From assembly GCF_009811795.1 (NCBI RefSeq), contig NZ_BLJE01000008.1:26178-90177 (forward strand): 64,000 nt of DNA, given 5' to 3'. The position numbers were made by a program, and so were the translations under genes. Shown here one piece after another: positions 8,845-16,172 of this stretch; position 1 is the stretch's first letter, and the number at the start of each line of letters is the position of its first letter. The notes under the pieces were generated by a model. That model was not told the DNA's origin and did no database searches. It was given only the letters and a program-made list of their open reading frames with translations. This DNA comes from Litoreibacter roseus. Lineage in GTDB: Bacteria; Pseudomonadota; Alphaproteobacteria; Rhodobacterales; Rhodobacteraceae.

Positions 8845-9112
8845 AGCTGTCTCCCCTGTGCAGGGATCGGTTCCGCGTTCCCCGCACCGCCCCATAGGAA
8901 ACGCGCAGCACCTCGAAGAAATGCGGCTCCTTGTCGGCCACAAACCAAAGCACCGGATAGGCGAGGAATCCGACAAGGAAGAAGATCAGAGACTTCGTCC
9001 AGATGAACGGCAGGACCACGCCAAGTGACAGCACCACAAGGTAGCCGACTGGAAGACCGAGGTACTTTGGCGGGCGTGCGAGTCCAAGGAAAAGGGGAGA
9101 GCGTTCGGCCAT
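8834..9112 (-). CDS. virB3: T4SS inner-membrane protein VirB3
   Basis: A 92-residue protein with MAERSPLFLGLARPPKYLG, then a long hydrophobic hairpin (about residues 22-58, GYLVVLSLGVVLPFIW and SLIFFLVGFLAYPVLWFV), and a basic tail. The RPPKxxG-like N-terminus followed by two membrane helices is the VirB3 signature. It works with VirB4 in pilin dislocation. It begins at the virB2 stop codon (1-bp overlap) and ends inside virB4. Confidence 0.93.
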   Translation of the reverse strand: MAERSPLFLGLARPPKYLGLPVGYLVVLSLGVVLPFIWTKSLIFFLVGFLAYPVLWFVADKEPHFFEVLRVSYGAVRGTRNRSLHRGDSYGA

Positions 9113-9393
9113 CAGGTGAACCCGTCAACGATGGTGCCCGCCGAGAAGATCAGCACGATCCCAATGACAACGGAGGCAAACCAGCCCCAGTTTAGCCGCC
9201 CCATCATACACATGAAGCCGGTTCCGATGACCGCAAGCGTCGCAACGGCGATCCCGATTGGACCGGTTAAAGCTGCCTCTACCGTCTCGAGCATGGTCTG
9301 AATTGGCGAGAGGTCCTGGGCGAGGGCAGGGGTGGCCCACAGCAGCACGGCTCCGATCACAGGAGGCAGAAATCCTGGTGGCAGTCTTCGCAT
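9112..9393 (-). CDS. virB2: T4SS major pilin VirB2
   Basis: A 93-residue prepilin. The long signal sequence ends ATPALA-Q at about residue 26. Two transmembrane helices follow in the mature pilin (ALTGPIGIAVATLAVIGTGF and FASVVIGIVLIFSAGTIV), separated by the short MMGRLNWGW loop. That layout is typical of VirB2/TrbC pilins. Together with VirB5 it forms the conjugative pilus. It lies 23 bp downstream of the transglycosylase gene. Confidence 0.93.
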   Translation of the reverse strand: MRRLPPGFLPPVIGAVLLWATPALAQDLSPIQTMLETVEAALTGPIGIAVATLAVIGTGFMCMMGRLNWGWFASVVIGIVLIFSAGTIVDGFT

Positions 9394-9416
9394 GGGCTTC
9401 CCTCGTTTCTTGTGTC

Positions 9417-10148
9417 CTATTTGAGGCCCAGTACGACGGCTGGGCGCCTTTGGTCGCGCGCCGTCGTGCCGGGCATGTTTTGGAGCGGAGTGTTAGAGAG
9501 CCGCGCGCGAATTCGGTGGACGCGCGCGATGTAATCTCGTGTCTCAGGAAATGGTGGCACACCGCCATATTCCTCAACACGTTGGGGTCCGGCGTTGTAG
9601 GCAGCAAGTGCAAGGTCGATGTCTTCGAAAGCGGCAAGTTGCGCCAGAAGATATCGCGCCGATCCGTCGAGGTTTTGTGCGATATCGACTCTGTCGACGC
9701 CCAGGTCCCGCGCTGTCGCGGGCATGAGTTGGCCCAACCCGTAAGCCCCCTTTGCGCTTCTGGCGGTTGGTCGGTAGGCGCTTTCCGCTTCGATTAGTGC
9801 GCAGAACAAGGCCATCCAGTCGTCAGGACCGAGACCCATCGCCCTGACCGCTTCATTGCCTTCGTGCCTTGTGGCGGTCTGTCTGATCGCCTCAAGAATG
9901 TTGCTCTGTGGCGTGGCCGCGAAGCTTCGAGCGTCCCCTAGAGGTGCCTCTTCGTCGGCTCGGCCGTGGAATGTCCAGCCGTCAGTTGTCCGGACGCTGC
10001 CGTCCCGACCGAAGATCATCACCTCCGCCGACAGCATCGAAGGTAACAGCGTAGTCGAGGTCAAAACAAAGAGCGCGGCCGTCACCGAATTCACGGTGAT
10101 GTTTGAAGAGGCCTGGCCAGATGTTGAAGAGGCGGGGTTCAGGACCAT
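9417..10148 (-). CDS. virB1: Lytic transglycosylase, VirB1-like
   Basis: A soluble lytic transglycosylase with the catalytic Glu in FCALIEAESAYRP, then KGAYGLGQLMPATARDLGVD and ALAAYNAGPQRVEEYGGVPPF. It would open the murein sacculus for T4SS assembly and occupies the virB1 position upstream of virB2. The start is uncertain. ATG at 10146-10148 gives 243 residues, and GTG codons at 10092-10094 and 10083-10085 place the hydrophobic TAALFVLTSTTLLPSMLSA closer to the N-terminus as a signal peptide. Any of these overlaps the upstream gene (9982-10338). Confidence 0.88.
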   Translation of the reverse strand: MVLNPASSTSGQASSNITVNSVTAALFVLTSTTLLPSMLSAEVMIFGRDGSVRTTDGWTFHGRADEEAPLGDARSFAATPQSNILEAIRQTATRHEGNEAVRAMGLGPDDWMALFCALIEAESAYRPTARSAKGAYGLGQLMPATARDLGVDRVDIAQNLDGSARYLLAQLAAFEDIDLALAAYNAGPQRVEEYGGVPPFPETRDYIARVHRIRARLSNTPLQNMPGTTARDQRRPAVVLGLK

Positions 10149-10338
10149 GTGGGCCGAACCGTGTTGAGACCAGGATCGCCTCGGGCTCTCCTGCACGGAG
10201 GTAAACACACTGATAGCGGGGCTTCCCATCGTCCGTGAACTCGACAAGCTCGTACCGACAGCGGAAGTCGACTCCCGACCCGATGAGGTCTTTCACCCCA
10301 TCAATGGTAATCAAAATCTGGTCTCTTGCGATCGGCAC
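9982..10338 (-). CDS. Hypothetical protein upstream of virB1
   Basis: A 118-residue soluble protein with a natural composition (RDQILITIDGVKDLIGSG, then YELVEFTDDGKPRYQCVYLR) and no signal peptide or membrane segment. I do not recognise the family. Its last 56 codons overlap the proposed transglycosylase start in another frame, so either the downstream start is one of the later GTG codons or the two genes share about 100-170 bp. It is the first gene of the leftward T4SS operon, and its 5' side faces the palindrome at 10399-10417. Confidence 0.6.
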   Translation of the reverse strand: MPIARDQILITIDGVKDLIGSGVDFRCRYELVEFTDDGKPRYQCVYLRAGEPEAILVSTRFGPHGPEPRLFNIWPGLFKHHREFGDGRALCFDLDYAVTFDAVGGGDDLRSGRQRPDN

Positions 10339-10398
10339 CGGGCTCCCCCACTGGGAGCCCTTCTACAATCGGCAGCATTCCGCAGAAAGGCATTACTC

Positions 10399-10417
10399 TG
10401 CAATATGAAATATTGCA
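10399..10417. promoter_or_regulatory. Palindrome in the divergent T4SS / secreted-protein control region
   Basis: A perfect inverted repeat TGCAATAT-GAA-ATATTGCA (8-bp arms, 3-bp spacer) lies between the leftward T4SS operon (first start 10338) and the rightward gene at 10468. Its size and AT-rich core suit a dimeric repressor or activator site. A further weak dyad, ATTAC at 10392-10396 with GTAAT at 10423-10427, flanks it. The binding protein is not known. Confidence 0.5.
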
Positions 10418-10467
10418 CAATGTGTAATTTGAGCGAGAATTGGCCTAGAGACTCAATGGAGGCCGAT

Positions 10468-11046
10468 ATGAAACTTGCTCGAACAGGTGCGCTGGCCGTG
10501 GCCGCGGGGTTGGCGTTCGGTGCGGAGGACGCGCGCGCCTACGACATGGACTGCGCGATCATGCTCTGTATGGCTGGTGGGTTTCCCTCAAGTGCTGTGT
10601 GCTCAGCAGCCTATGCCGAGATGATCCGGCGTATCACGCCCTGGCCGAGCAGGCCGCCTTTCGGGGTTTGCACCTACGCTGCCGTTCCCGTTGCTTTGGG
10701 AGGTCCAGGCGGAAGCGCGGCCTTGGATATTTCGACACCGGAGTATTCCTGGCTGCGCCGGACCCGCGTTCTCTGGTGGAGGGGTCGCTCCTATGAACCG
10801 CGGGATGAACCTCGTCAGTGGGACTGGTCGGTCCGATCATGCGATCATGAAAATCAGAACTGCCACTATATCGTCCGGGTCTATGGGTCTCATACGCCCT
10901 GGCCGGCGTCCTTCACCTCTGAGAATGGCCAGAACCTCCCGACCCCAGGGTCTGGCGGGCTTTGGTTTTTCTACAGTCGGGCCGTCATGATGGAATATGG
11001 CGATTACGGAGGGGCCATGGACTACACCGACTGGGTCAATTACTGA
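10468..11046 (+). CDS. Secreted Trp/Cys-rich protein next to the T4SS
   Basis: A 192-residue protein started at ATG 10468 because GGAGG at 10458-10462 is correctly spaced and the next residues (MKLARTGALAVAAGLAFGAE, then DARA) form a signal peptide. The mature part has six cysteines, CAIMLCMAGGFPSSAVC near its N-terminus, a Pro/Trp motif ITPWPSRPPFGVC, and many aromatic residues (WWRGRSY, WDWSVRSCDHENQNCHYIVR). I know no function. It resembles plasmid-borne conserved proteins seen next to T4SS operons in Rhodobacteraceae. A periplasmic or surface role in conjugation is an inference from position and export. Confidence 0.75.
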   Translation: MKLARTGALAVAAGLAFGAEDARAYDMDCAIMLCMAGGFPSSAVCSAAYAEMIRRITPWPSRPPFGVCTYAAVPVALGGPGGSAALDISTPEYSWLRRTRVLWWRGRSYEPRDEPRQWDWSVRSCDHENQNCHYIVRVYGSHTPWPASFTSENGQNLPTPGSGGLWFFYSRAVMMEYGDYGGAMDYTDWVNY

Positions 11047-11061
11047 CGCCCGCTGCCATTG

Positions 11062-11640
11062 CTATAGGTATTCGATGTCAGCGCGGGCCTGAGCCGCCAG
11101 TTTCGACAGGCCATGTCGGGTCAGATCGAGAAGAAACTCCGACGGGGACATCGCTGGGTTGTCATACCTTTTGCGGACGCGGCGCAACGCGCGCGCGCCA
11201 CCCGAGGGAAACAAGTCGTATGTGTTTGCGAGCATGTCATCCGCACCAAGCGTCTCAACGCCATACTCGTCCAGAACTTCGCTTGGAAAGTCCTTATGAT
11301 TTTCTGTCACGATGACTTGGGCTGAGCAGCGGATCGCCGCAGCGAGGACGTGACGGTCATCCGGGTCCGGCAGCTTCAATCCGGCCATCAAAGGCTGGTG
11401 GCCTGTTACGAAGCATTCTTCGAATGTGCTTCTGATCACCGCTTCTTGCTGGCGAACGCTCTTCTCGAGATGCGGTTTGAGCCTGATCAGGTTGCGCGTC
11501 CATTCGTCGAGGATCTCGTCCGTCACCCGCGCCCTGAATAGCCCCTCCTGCGTAAACGTCAGCAGGACGTCGCGAACGCGGAACGGGAACAGGACGTTCG
11601 CATCAAGGACAACCACGAAGGGGTTGGCCACAAAACTCAT
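11062..11640 (-). CDS. PIN-domain toxin (type II toxin-antitoxin)
   Basis: A 192-residue PIN-domain protein. The N-terminal strand VVVLDANVLFPF carries the first catalytic Asp. RVTDEILDEWTRNL supplies the Glu-containing helix, and LPDPDDRHVLAAAIRC carries the paired acidic residues that bind Mg2+ in PIN ribonucleases. PIN toxins cleave RNA when free of antitoxin. It follows the HTH antitoxin with a 4-bp overlap, the normal toxin-antitoxin arrangement, and likely contributes to plasmid stability. Confidence 0.85.
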   Translation of the reverse strand: MSFVANPFVVVLDANVLFPFRVRDVLLTFTQEGLFRARVTDEILDEWTRNLIRLKPHLEKSVRQQEAVIRSTFEECFVTGHQPLMAGLKLPDPDDRHVLAAAIRCSAQVIVTENHKDFPSEVLDEYGVETLGADDMLANTYDLFPSGGARALRRVRKRYDNPAMSPSEFLLDLTRHGLSKLAAQARADIEYL

Positions 11641-12101
11641 GCCTTATCGAATTCCTGACCCAGTCGTGCCAAATCTCGCATTGCCTGTTCCTGGCGTTGC
11701 GCCTTCTCCTCTCGGTACTGCATGAGCGCCGTCAATGGCACGCGCCGATGCTTGCCGACTTCTTCAAATCGGATCTGTCCTTCCTTGAGGAGTTTCGTGA
11801 GGTGGGGCCGGGACACATTCAGCATGTCTGCCGCTTCTTGGGTCGTGAGCATGGTGCCAACCGGAACCAGCGTCACCATATTTCCATTGCTGACGTGACC
11901 GAGCAGTTCGATGATCAGCTTTCCGACAGCCGGAGCGATGCTAACAGGATCACCGTTCTCTCCGGACACCTTCAAGCCGCCGTCCAATTCCATCGCGACC
12001 GCGATCGCCGTCGCGGCATGCGCGGCGCTATCGATTTCCTCGGCGGTCGGCGGACGCTCCATGAGCCCGCTCTGAGCCGGTTTTTCTGCTGTATCGACCA
12101 C
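11637..12101 (-). CDS. HTH antitoxin (excisionase-type DNA-binding domain)
   Basis: A 154-residue protein. I start it at GTG 12099-12101 because AGGAGG lies 7 nt upstream, whereas the longer frame to 12224 has a hydrophobic N-terminus unlike an antitoxin. Residues about 86-140 form an excisionase/MerR-like winged helix (TTQEAADMLNVSRPHLTKLL, then GKHRRVPLTALMQY). The acidic, Ala-rich N-terminal part is probably structural. It should neutralise the PIN toxin encoded 4 bp downstream and autoregulate the pair. Confidence 0.82.
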   Translation of the reverse strand: MVDTAEKPAQSGLMERPPTAEEIDSAAHAATAIAVAMELDGGLKVSGENGDPVSIAPAVGKLIIELLGHVSNGNMVTLVPVGTMLTTQEAADMLNVSRPHLTKLLKEGQIRFEEVGKHRRVPLTALMQYREEKAQRQEQAMRDLARLGQEFDKA

Positions 12102-12259
12102 GATTTCCCTCCTGCTTTTAGCCTCTAGATGCACCGCGAGCCGCTCACTTACAAGAGAAATAACCGGAATAAGTGAAATAAGCGTAACGATTCCGATAGA
12201 CGCAGGCAAGTGGCTGGTGTACACAAAACAGGAACAGATTCGATTTTCGGAGCAGTCTC

Positions 12260-12508
12260 ATGGGAAAGAATACGAAGCGCACTTCAAGCAAAGTGGCCTC
12301 TCAGGCAGCGGCAACTCTCAGTGACCCCAACGCCTCTGCGACGGCCAAGAGCCTGGCGGCCTCGGCACTGGCGCAGTCCGGCACAGGCAAACAAACAGGG
12401 GCTGCCATGGAAGACAAAGCGTCCAAAGTCCTGCAAAGCGACAAGTACAGTGACGATACCAAGTCTTTGGCCGGGACGGTTCTCGCGCAGTCGAACAAGG
12501 CGCGCTAG
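12260..12508 (+). CDS. Small internally repeated protein
   Basis: An 82-residue hydrophilic protein made of two related units, AATLSDPNASATAKSLAASA-LAQS (about residues 17-40) and KVLQSDKYSDDTKSLAGTV-LAQS (about 55-78). There is no cysteine and no signal peptide. GGAG at 12248-12251 is a plausible ribosome-binding site before ATG 12260. The Ala/Ser/Lys composition and internal duplication suggest a small helical protein. I do not know a function. Confidence 0.7.
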   Translation: MGKNTKRTSSKVASQAAATLSDPNASATAKSLAASALAQSGTGKQTGAAMEDKASKVLQSDKYSDDTKSLAGTVLAQSNKAR

Positions 12509-12519
12509 CCCGCGTCGCG

Positions 12520-12708
12520 CTAAGAGGGGTCCAGGTCGATGTCGCGTTCCGTAATTTTCATGGAACAGACGTCCTCGGGTGGCACGAACCATGCTCTGGA
12601 CCGTTTCCCGGTGTTCCACAGGTGTTCTTGCCAGACGACAAACTCGCGGCCATCCACGATCGCGACACCTTCGCGCACGGGAACACCCTTCGTAAGACGC
12701 TCATCCAC
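12520..12708 (-). CDS. Small hypothetical protein
   Basis: A 62-residue reading frame started at GTG 12706-12708. The sequence has a balanced composition (VREGVAIVDGREFVVWQEHL, ending DLDPS) and looks coding, but I recognise no family. It begins 33 bp after the XRE regulator gene on the same strand, so the two may form a small operon. Evidence is limited to the reading frame and context. Confidence 0.45.
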   Translation of the reverse strand: MDERLTKGVPVREGVAIVDGREFVVWQEHLWNTGKRSRAWFVPPEDVCSMKITERDIDLDPS

Positions 12709-12741
12709 GCGCCGTCCCGGAGCAGGATGTTGGCCGGCCTC

Positions 12742-12954
12742 CTAGCTGCGGGGTTTCAGTAACTCTGAGGGATCGATGTTGAGGGCGCGCGCGATCTTTT
12801 CGAGCGTCGTGAGAGAAGCGGAATACTTGGCATTCTCGATTTTGCCGACATAGCCGCGGTTCACATTCGCACGGTGCGCCAACTCTTCTTGGCTGACGCC
12901 CTTGGCACGCCGGGCGTCTTGGAGGTTCAGTCCTACTCGTTCCTTCAGATTCAT
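12742..12954 (-). CDS. XRE-family HTH regulator
   Basis: A 70-residue, single-domain Cro/C1-type repressor with the complete HTH (DARRAKGVSQEELAHRANVN, then RGYVGKIENAKYSASLTTLE) and the LEKIARALNIDPSELL closing helix. Such minimal XRE proteins bind as dimers, often to their own promoter. The upstream region contains a GTGGT/ACCAC inverted repeat and AT-rich promoter-like DNA. It may regulate itself, the downstream small gene or plasmid functions. Confidence 0.88.
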   Translation of the reverse strand: MNLKERVGLNLQDARRAKGVSQEELAHRANVNRGYVGKIENAKYSASLTTLEKIARALNIDPSELLKPRS

Positions 12955-13310
12955 GACCGAAGATCGGCCACGATGTGGTGTATTTAACCACGCAATATAC
13001 TATACATTCGACAATGAAGCGGCTGATACTGTGAGATTTTCTTGTTTCAAAGGTGTCGATCAAGCTCGCCATTTGATTGAAGAAGATAGCATGACCAAGT
13101 GTGGTAGCGAGTTTGGATCGAGATTTGGGCGAGGTTTTGCCCACTCTGATAGGTAGAGGCGAGGGCGACTCTTAAACTCATGATTGTGGCCGATAAGGTC
13201 TATTATGTAAATTTATGGTGAGCAGCCCGCGCACCCGAATGACGCCCCGTCACATCCTTAGAACGGTGGCACCGTCGCGACCGCTAGCTAAATCGCAGTA
13301 TTATAGTGGG
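12955..13310. other. Intergenic region with XRE promoter and operator candidate
   Basis: About 356 bp without a supported gene. Near the XRE start, an inverted repeat GTGGT-GTATTTA-ACCAC (12975-12991) is followed by AT-rich sequence (ATATACTATACA, 12995-13006) that could hold the leftward promoter, so autoregulation is likely. A short perfect palindrome ACGGTG-G-CACCGT lies at 13263-13275. The rest shows nothing I can interpret. Base composition is lower in GC than the neighbours, suggesting a junction between plasmid backbone and the metal island. Confidence 0.5.
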
Positions 13311-13862
13311 TCAAAGAAACCTACTCACTCGCGCCGCATAGGCTTCAAACTCTGACCCGTACTGTTCCTTCAGCCAAGGCTCCTCCGAGAAGGGCGCGGC
13401 TATTAGAACAAGGATGGCAGCGGCTCCGATCGCGAGTGCCCAAGGTGCTGACGAAAGAACCATCCAACCTACGACAATCGCGGTATCAGCCACATACTGA
13501 GGATTGCGTGAGTAGCGATACATGCCCACGGTCCTCAGAGTGCCCTTTGCGCCGCCGGTTTGCGGCACCCCGAAATGCGCGACTTCGGACCACACGATGA
13601 CATTGCCGATCACAATGAAGGGTAGTCCGAGCCCAAACCGCAGCCAATTGGGAAACGCCAGATCGCCCCAGCCCAAGACGCCAAGCACAATCAGAATGCC
13701 AAACAACGAAAACGTCGGCACCCAAACCAGTATTGGAGTGATGGCTGTGTACTGCTGGGGTGGCCAGATGCGGCGCTCTGGGTAAGCGATTGACCAAAGG
13801 ATCGAACCAAGCGTGGCCGCAGCAATTCCCAGACCCACGGAAACCAGAGTAGTTTCCATCAA
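13311..13862 (-). CDS. Isoprenylcysteine carboxyl methyltransferase (ICMT)-family membrane methyltransferase
   Basis: A 183-residue protein with five hydrophobic segments and the ICMT/PEMT C-terminal signature: GMYRYSRNPQYVADTAIVVG, then EEPWLKEQYGSEFEAYAARV and SRFL. Family members are SAM-dependent integral membrane methyltransferases. The bacterial substrate is usually unknown, since bacteria lack prenylated proteins. It is the last gene of a three-gene operon (transglutaminase-like, CDF transporter, ICMT) with a 4-bp overlap to the CDF gene. ICMT-like genes next to metal-efflux genes are common, but I cannot name the substrate. Confidence 0.83.
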   Translation of the reverse strand: MMETTLVSVGLGIAAATLGSILWSIAYPERRIWPPQQYTAITPILVWVPTFSLFGILIVLGVLGWGDLAFPNWLRFGLGLPFIVIGNVIVWSEVAHFGVPQTGGAKGTLRTVGMYRYSRNPQYVADTAIVVGWMVLSSAPWALAIGAAAILVLIAAPFSEEPWLKEQYGSEFEAYAARVSRFL

Positions 13863-14779
13863 GTTCCTGCCTTATCATGCCCATAGAGTTTCGCGCCCTC
13901 GTGCGCATTTTTCCGATCTTCCAATTCGAGCGTGGAGTGCCGGATATCGAACTCTTCGGCGAGGCGCTGCTTCACGGCAACTTTGATCTTTTCGCCGGAC
14001 GCGCCATCAGCCGTCACGACATGGCAGTCCAATGCCGTTTCGTTCTCTTGCATCTGCCACAGATGAACGTGGTGGACATCATGGACCCCGTCGACCTCCC
14101 TGATTGCAGCAACAACGGCATCATTGTCGATGTCGGGCGGGCTTCCGAGCATCAGGATACGAATGGGGCCACCAATTTCAGTCACGGCGAGATAAAGAAT
14201 GTAGAGCGCGATGCCGATGGTGATCGCCGGATCGACCCACCACATATCATAGAGCAAGATGAGCGAGCCGCCGATAATCACGGCAACAGAAGCCAACGCG
14301 TCTGACAGGTTGTGCAGGAAGAGCGCCCGGATGTTCACGCTGCCCTTCTGCATCGAATACGTCAGCAACGCTGTCAGCGTGTCCACGACCAGCGCCACCG
14401 AGCCCAGGATCACCACGGTCCAACCGGCCACTGCGGTCGGCGCGATCATGCGCATTCCGCCCTCGTAGATGAGATAGACACCAACGAGGATGAGGGTCGT
14501 GTAGTTGATCAAGGCAGCCACAACTTCGATCCGGCCATAGCCGAATGTCATGCGCTCATCGGCGGGGCGTCTTGCGATCTTTCGTGCAGCGAAGGCGATC
14601 ACCAAGGACGCCATGTCCGAGAAATTGTGCAGCGCATCGGCAATAAGAGCGAGGCTGCCGGACATGATCCCGCCAACGATCTGCGCAACCGTCAGAAGCG
14701 CGTTGGCCCAGATCGCGATGGAGACACGGCGGTCGCCTGACGCGGGATCAATATGCGCTTGGCCGTGATCATGAGGCAT
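13859..14779 (-). CDS. Cation diffusion facilitator (Zn/Cd efflux, CzcD-like)
   Basis: A 306-residue CDF exporter started at ATG 14777-14779 (MPHDHGQAH). Six transmembrane helices are expected. The two transport-site motifs are canonical: DALHNFSD in TM2 (HxxxD) and LHNLSDALASVAVIIGG in TM5 (HxxxD). A cytoplasmic C-terminal domain has DGVHDVHHVHLWQM and LDCHVV. It exports Zn2+ or Cd2+ against protons. It overlaps the transglutaminase-like gene by 11 bp and is driven by the MerR-type promoter at 15569-15599. Compare the second CDF at 54212-55219, which lacks both Asp residues. Confidence 0.92.
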   Translation of the reverse strand: MPHDHGQAHIDPASGDRRVSIAIWANALLTVAQIVGGIMSGSLALIADALHNFSDMASLVIAFAARKIARRPADERMTFGYGRIEVVAALINYTTLILVGVYLIYEGGMRMIAPTAVAGWTVVILGSVALVVDTLTALLTYSMQKGSVNIRALFLHNLSDALASVAVIIGGSLILLYDMWWVDPAITIGIALYILYLAVTEIGGPIRILMLGSPPDIDNDAVVAAIREVDGVHDVHHVHLWQMQENETALDCHVVTADGASGEKIKVAVKQRLAEEFDIRHSTLELEDRKNAHEGAKLYGHDKAGT

Positions 14780-15545
14780 GACGCGAGTCCTCGTGGTTAT
14801 GATTGGGCAATGCCCGGCCGGGAATCTGCGGAACACTCCCGGATCGAATTCGGCGCACTCGTGCATTCATCCAATGGCGGATGATATGGCGGTACAACGA
14901 GCCTTTCACGAAGCTGAACGACTGCTGATGATTGGCGTAAAAGTCGTCGGGCGCGTCGAAAGTTCCGAAGTCCTGAACAATGCCGGTTTCCTGGATGTAT
15001 GTGTCGCTACCTGTCCACTCCACTGGCGGCGCCTGCAGGCAGTTGGTCCCTGCCCCATAACCGCAGAGGCTGGGTGTATCGGAAAATGTGGATTGGAGTG
15101 CCGAGAGAAACTCTGCATCCAAAATGAACCCTTCGAGGTTTGCCCAACCCGTCTCGGTCTTCACCTCAACCCATGAGTGAATGATCTCTTCTGGAGCAAT
15201 CGGATACACGAGTTCGGGCACGACGCCCCGTTGAAGCTCTTTATGAACCGTGAAGCCGTGAAGGCGACAACGGACGCCAACCGCGCGCAGCAGCGCCATG
15301 AGAAGCGTCCCCTTGGTGTTGCATTGACCAAAACCGTCAGCGAGCACATCAGCGGCGGAGATGTCGTCTGCGCTGTTGTACCCGAAGGCGATTTCATTGC
15401 GGACGAAATCGTAGACTGCGCCGATCCGGTCATGTTGAGAAAGAGCTTTCCACCCTCTGTCTTCGATCAGTTGTGCAATCGACGGGTGGTCGAAGTTTAA
15501 GATTGGGGTTGCTGTCAACAGCCGATCATCATCGCTCATTTTCAT
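14769..15545 (-). CDS. Transglutaminase-like cysteine protease-fold protein
   Basis: A 258-residue cytoplasmic protein with the transglutaminase-like core. The catalytic Cys lies in DGFGQCNTKGTLLMALLRA, the His in IIHSWVEVKT and the Asp in NLEGFILDAEF. The usual regulatory lead-in is also present (GAVYDFVRNEIAFGYN). Bacterial members act as proteases or peptide-modifying enzymes, and the substrate here is unknown. It is the first gene of the operon with the CDF exporter and the ICMT-like enzyme, under a MerR-type promoter, so a metal-stress role is inferred. Start: ATG at 15545 or the ATG two codons later. Confidence 0.85.
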   Translation of the reverse strand: MKMSDDDRLLTATPILNFDHPSIAQLIEDRGWKALSQHDRIGAVYDFVRNEIAFGYNSADDISAADVLADGFGQCNTKGTLLMALLRAVGVRCRLHGFTVHKELQRGVVPELVYPIAPEEIIHSWVEVKTETGWANLEGFILDAEFLSALQSTFSDTPSLCGYGAGTNCLQAPPVEWTGSDTYIQETGIVQDFGTFDAPDDFYANHQQSFSFVKGSLYRHIIRHWMNARVRRIRSGSVPQIPGRALPNHNHEDSRHAS

Positions 15546-15568
15546 CTCCTCGAATCGTCTTTGAGTAA

Positions 15569-15599
15569 GATGTAATTGCTACAGTGACTGTAGGTTCAA
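15569..15599 (-). promoter_or_regulatory. MerR-type promoter of the transglutaminase/CDF/ICMT operon
   Basis: On the minus strand: -35 TTGAAC (15594-15599), a 19-bp spacer, then -10 TACATC (15569-15574). Inside the spacer sits the perfect dyad CTACAG-TCA-CTGTAG (15579-15593). An over-long 19-bp spacer with a centred dyad is diagnostic of promoters activated by MerR-family regulators. The likely regulator is encoded at 15640-16068. Confidence 0.82.
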
Positions 15600-15639
15600 G
15601 GGCCTTTTGGAAATTAACGCTTGAGGGCCGTGGAAACGG

Positions 15640-16068
15640 TTAAGCCCCTATTTCATTGTGATCAGTCAGACATTCCGAGTGATCGCGCAAGACCTCGAGA
15701 ACCTTGCAGTCCGCCGTATTGCCACCGCTGCATTCGTGGATCATGCGCTTCAGCTCGGTGCGAAGCGCTTTCAGCCGATCCATCCTTAGTTCTACTTGTT
15801 TGAGTTGTCGCCGGGCGATGGAATCCGCCTCATGGCAGGAGCGGTCGGGATTGTCGCTGAGATCGAGAAGCTCGCGGATCGCTTCAAGGGGAAACCCCAA
15901 CTGGCGTGCGTGCCGGATAAAGGACAAGCGGTCAACTTCCGCATCCCCGTAGCGCCGCTGCCCGCCTTCAGTGCGACCCGGTTCGGGCATCAACCCGATC
16001 TGTTCATAGTACCGGATGGTCTGAACTTTCGTTCCGGTTTTCTTTCCCAAGCTTCCGATCGTGAGCAT
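15640..16068 (-). CDS. MerR-family divalent-metal regulator (CadR/PbrR/ZntR-like)
   Basis: A 142-residue MerR protein with N-terminal winged HTH (MLTIGSLGKKTGTKVQTIRY, then YEQIGLMPEPGRT and GQRRYGDAEVDRL), a dimerisation helix and a C-terminal metal loop. Cys78 (SCHEADSIA), Cys113 (HECSGG) and Cys121 (ADCKVLEVL) sit at the positions used by CadR and PbrR for Cd2+/Pb2+/Zn2+. A fourth cysteine is at 133. It should activate the four 19-bp-spacer promoters of the left half of the island. Its own upstream region carries an inverted repeat. Confidence 0.9.
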   Translation of the reverse strand: MLTIGSLGKKTGTKVQTIRYYEQIGLMPEPGRTEGGQRRYGDAEVDRLSFIRHARQLGFPLEAIRELLDLSDNPDRSCHEADSIARRQLKQVELRMDRLKALRTELKRMIHECSGGNTADCKVLEVLRDHSECLTDHNEIGA

Positions 16069-16081
16069 GCAACCTCCATAT

Positions 16082-16131
16082 CTATAGTGTTGGTAGCTAT
16101 AGCTATTGGCATGCGCAAGCCAGCACTATAG
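16082..16131. promoter_or_regulatory. Inverted repeat upstream of the merR-like gene
   Basis: Two 12-bp arms, CTATAGTGTTGG (16082-16093) and CCAGCACTATAG (16120-16131), are inverted copies with one mismatch. Between them lies the palindrome AGCTATAGCT (16096-16105). They lie directly upstream of the regulator start (16068) and on the far side from the SCO1 operon promoter. They could be the regulator's own operator or an RNA hairpin. Confidence 0.45.
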
Positions 16132-16172
16132 TCACGGGTCCGTGACAGGCTGGTTTCAAGCCAAGAAACAGC

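Noticed and set aside
8845..8976. N-terminal extension of VirB4
   Set aside because: The added 44 residues overlap virB3 in another frame and are Cys/Arg-rich; ATG 8842-8844 gives the expected VirB4 N-terminus.
12102..12224. Longer start for the antitoxin gene
   Set aside because: The extension is hydrophobic and has no ribosome-binding site, whereas GTG at 12101 has AGGAGG at good spacing.
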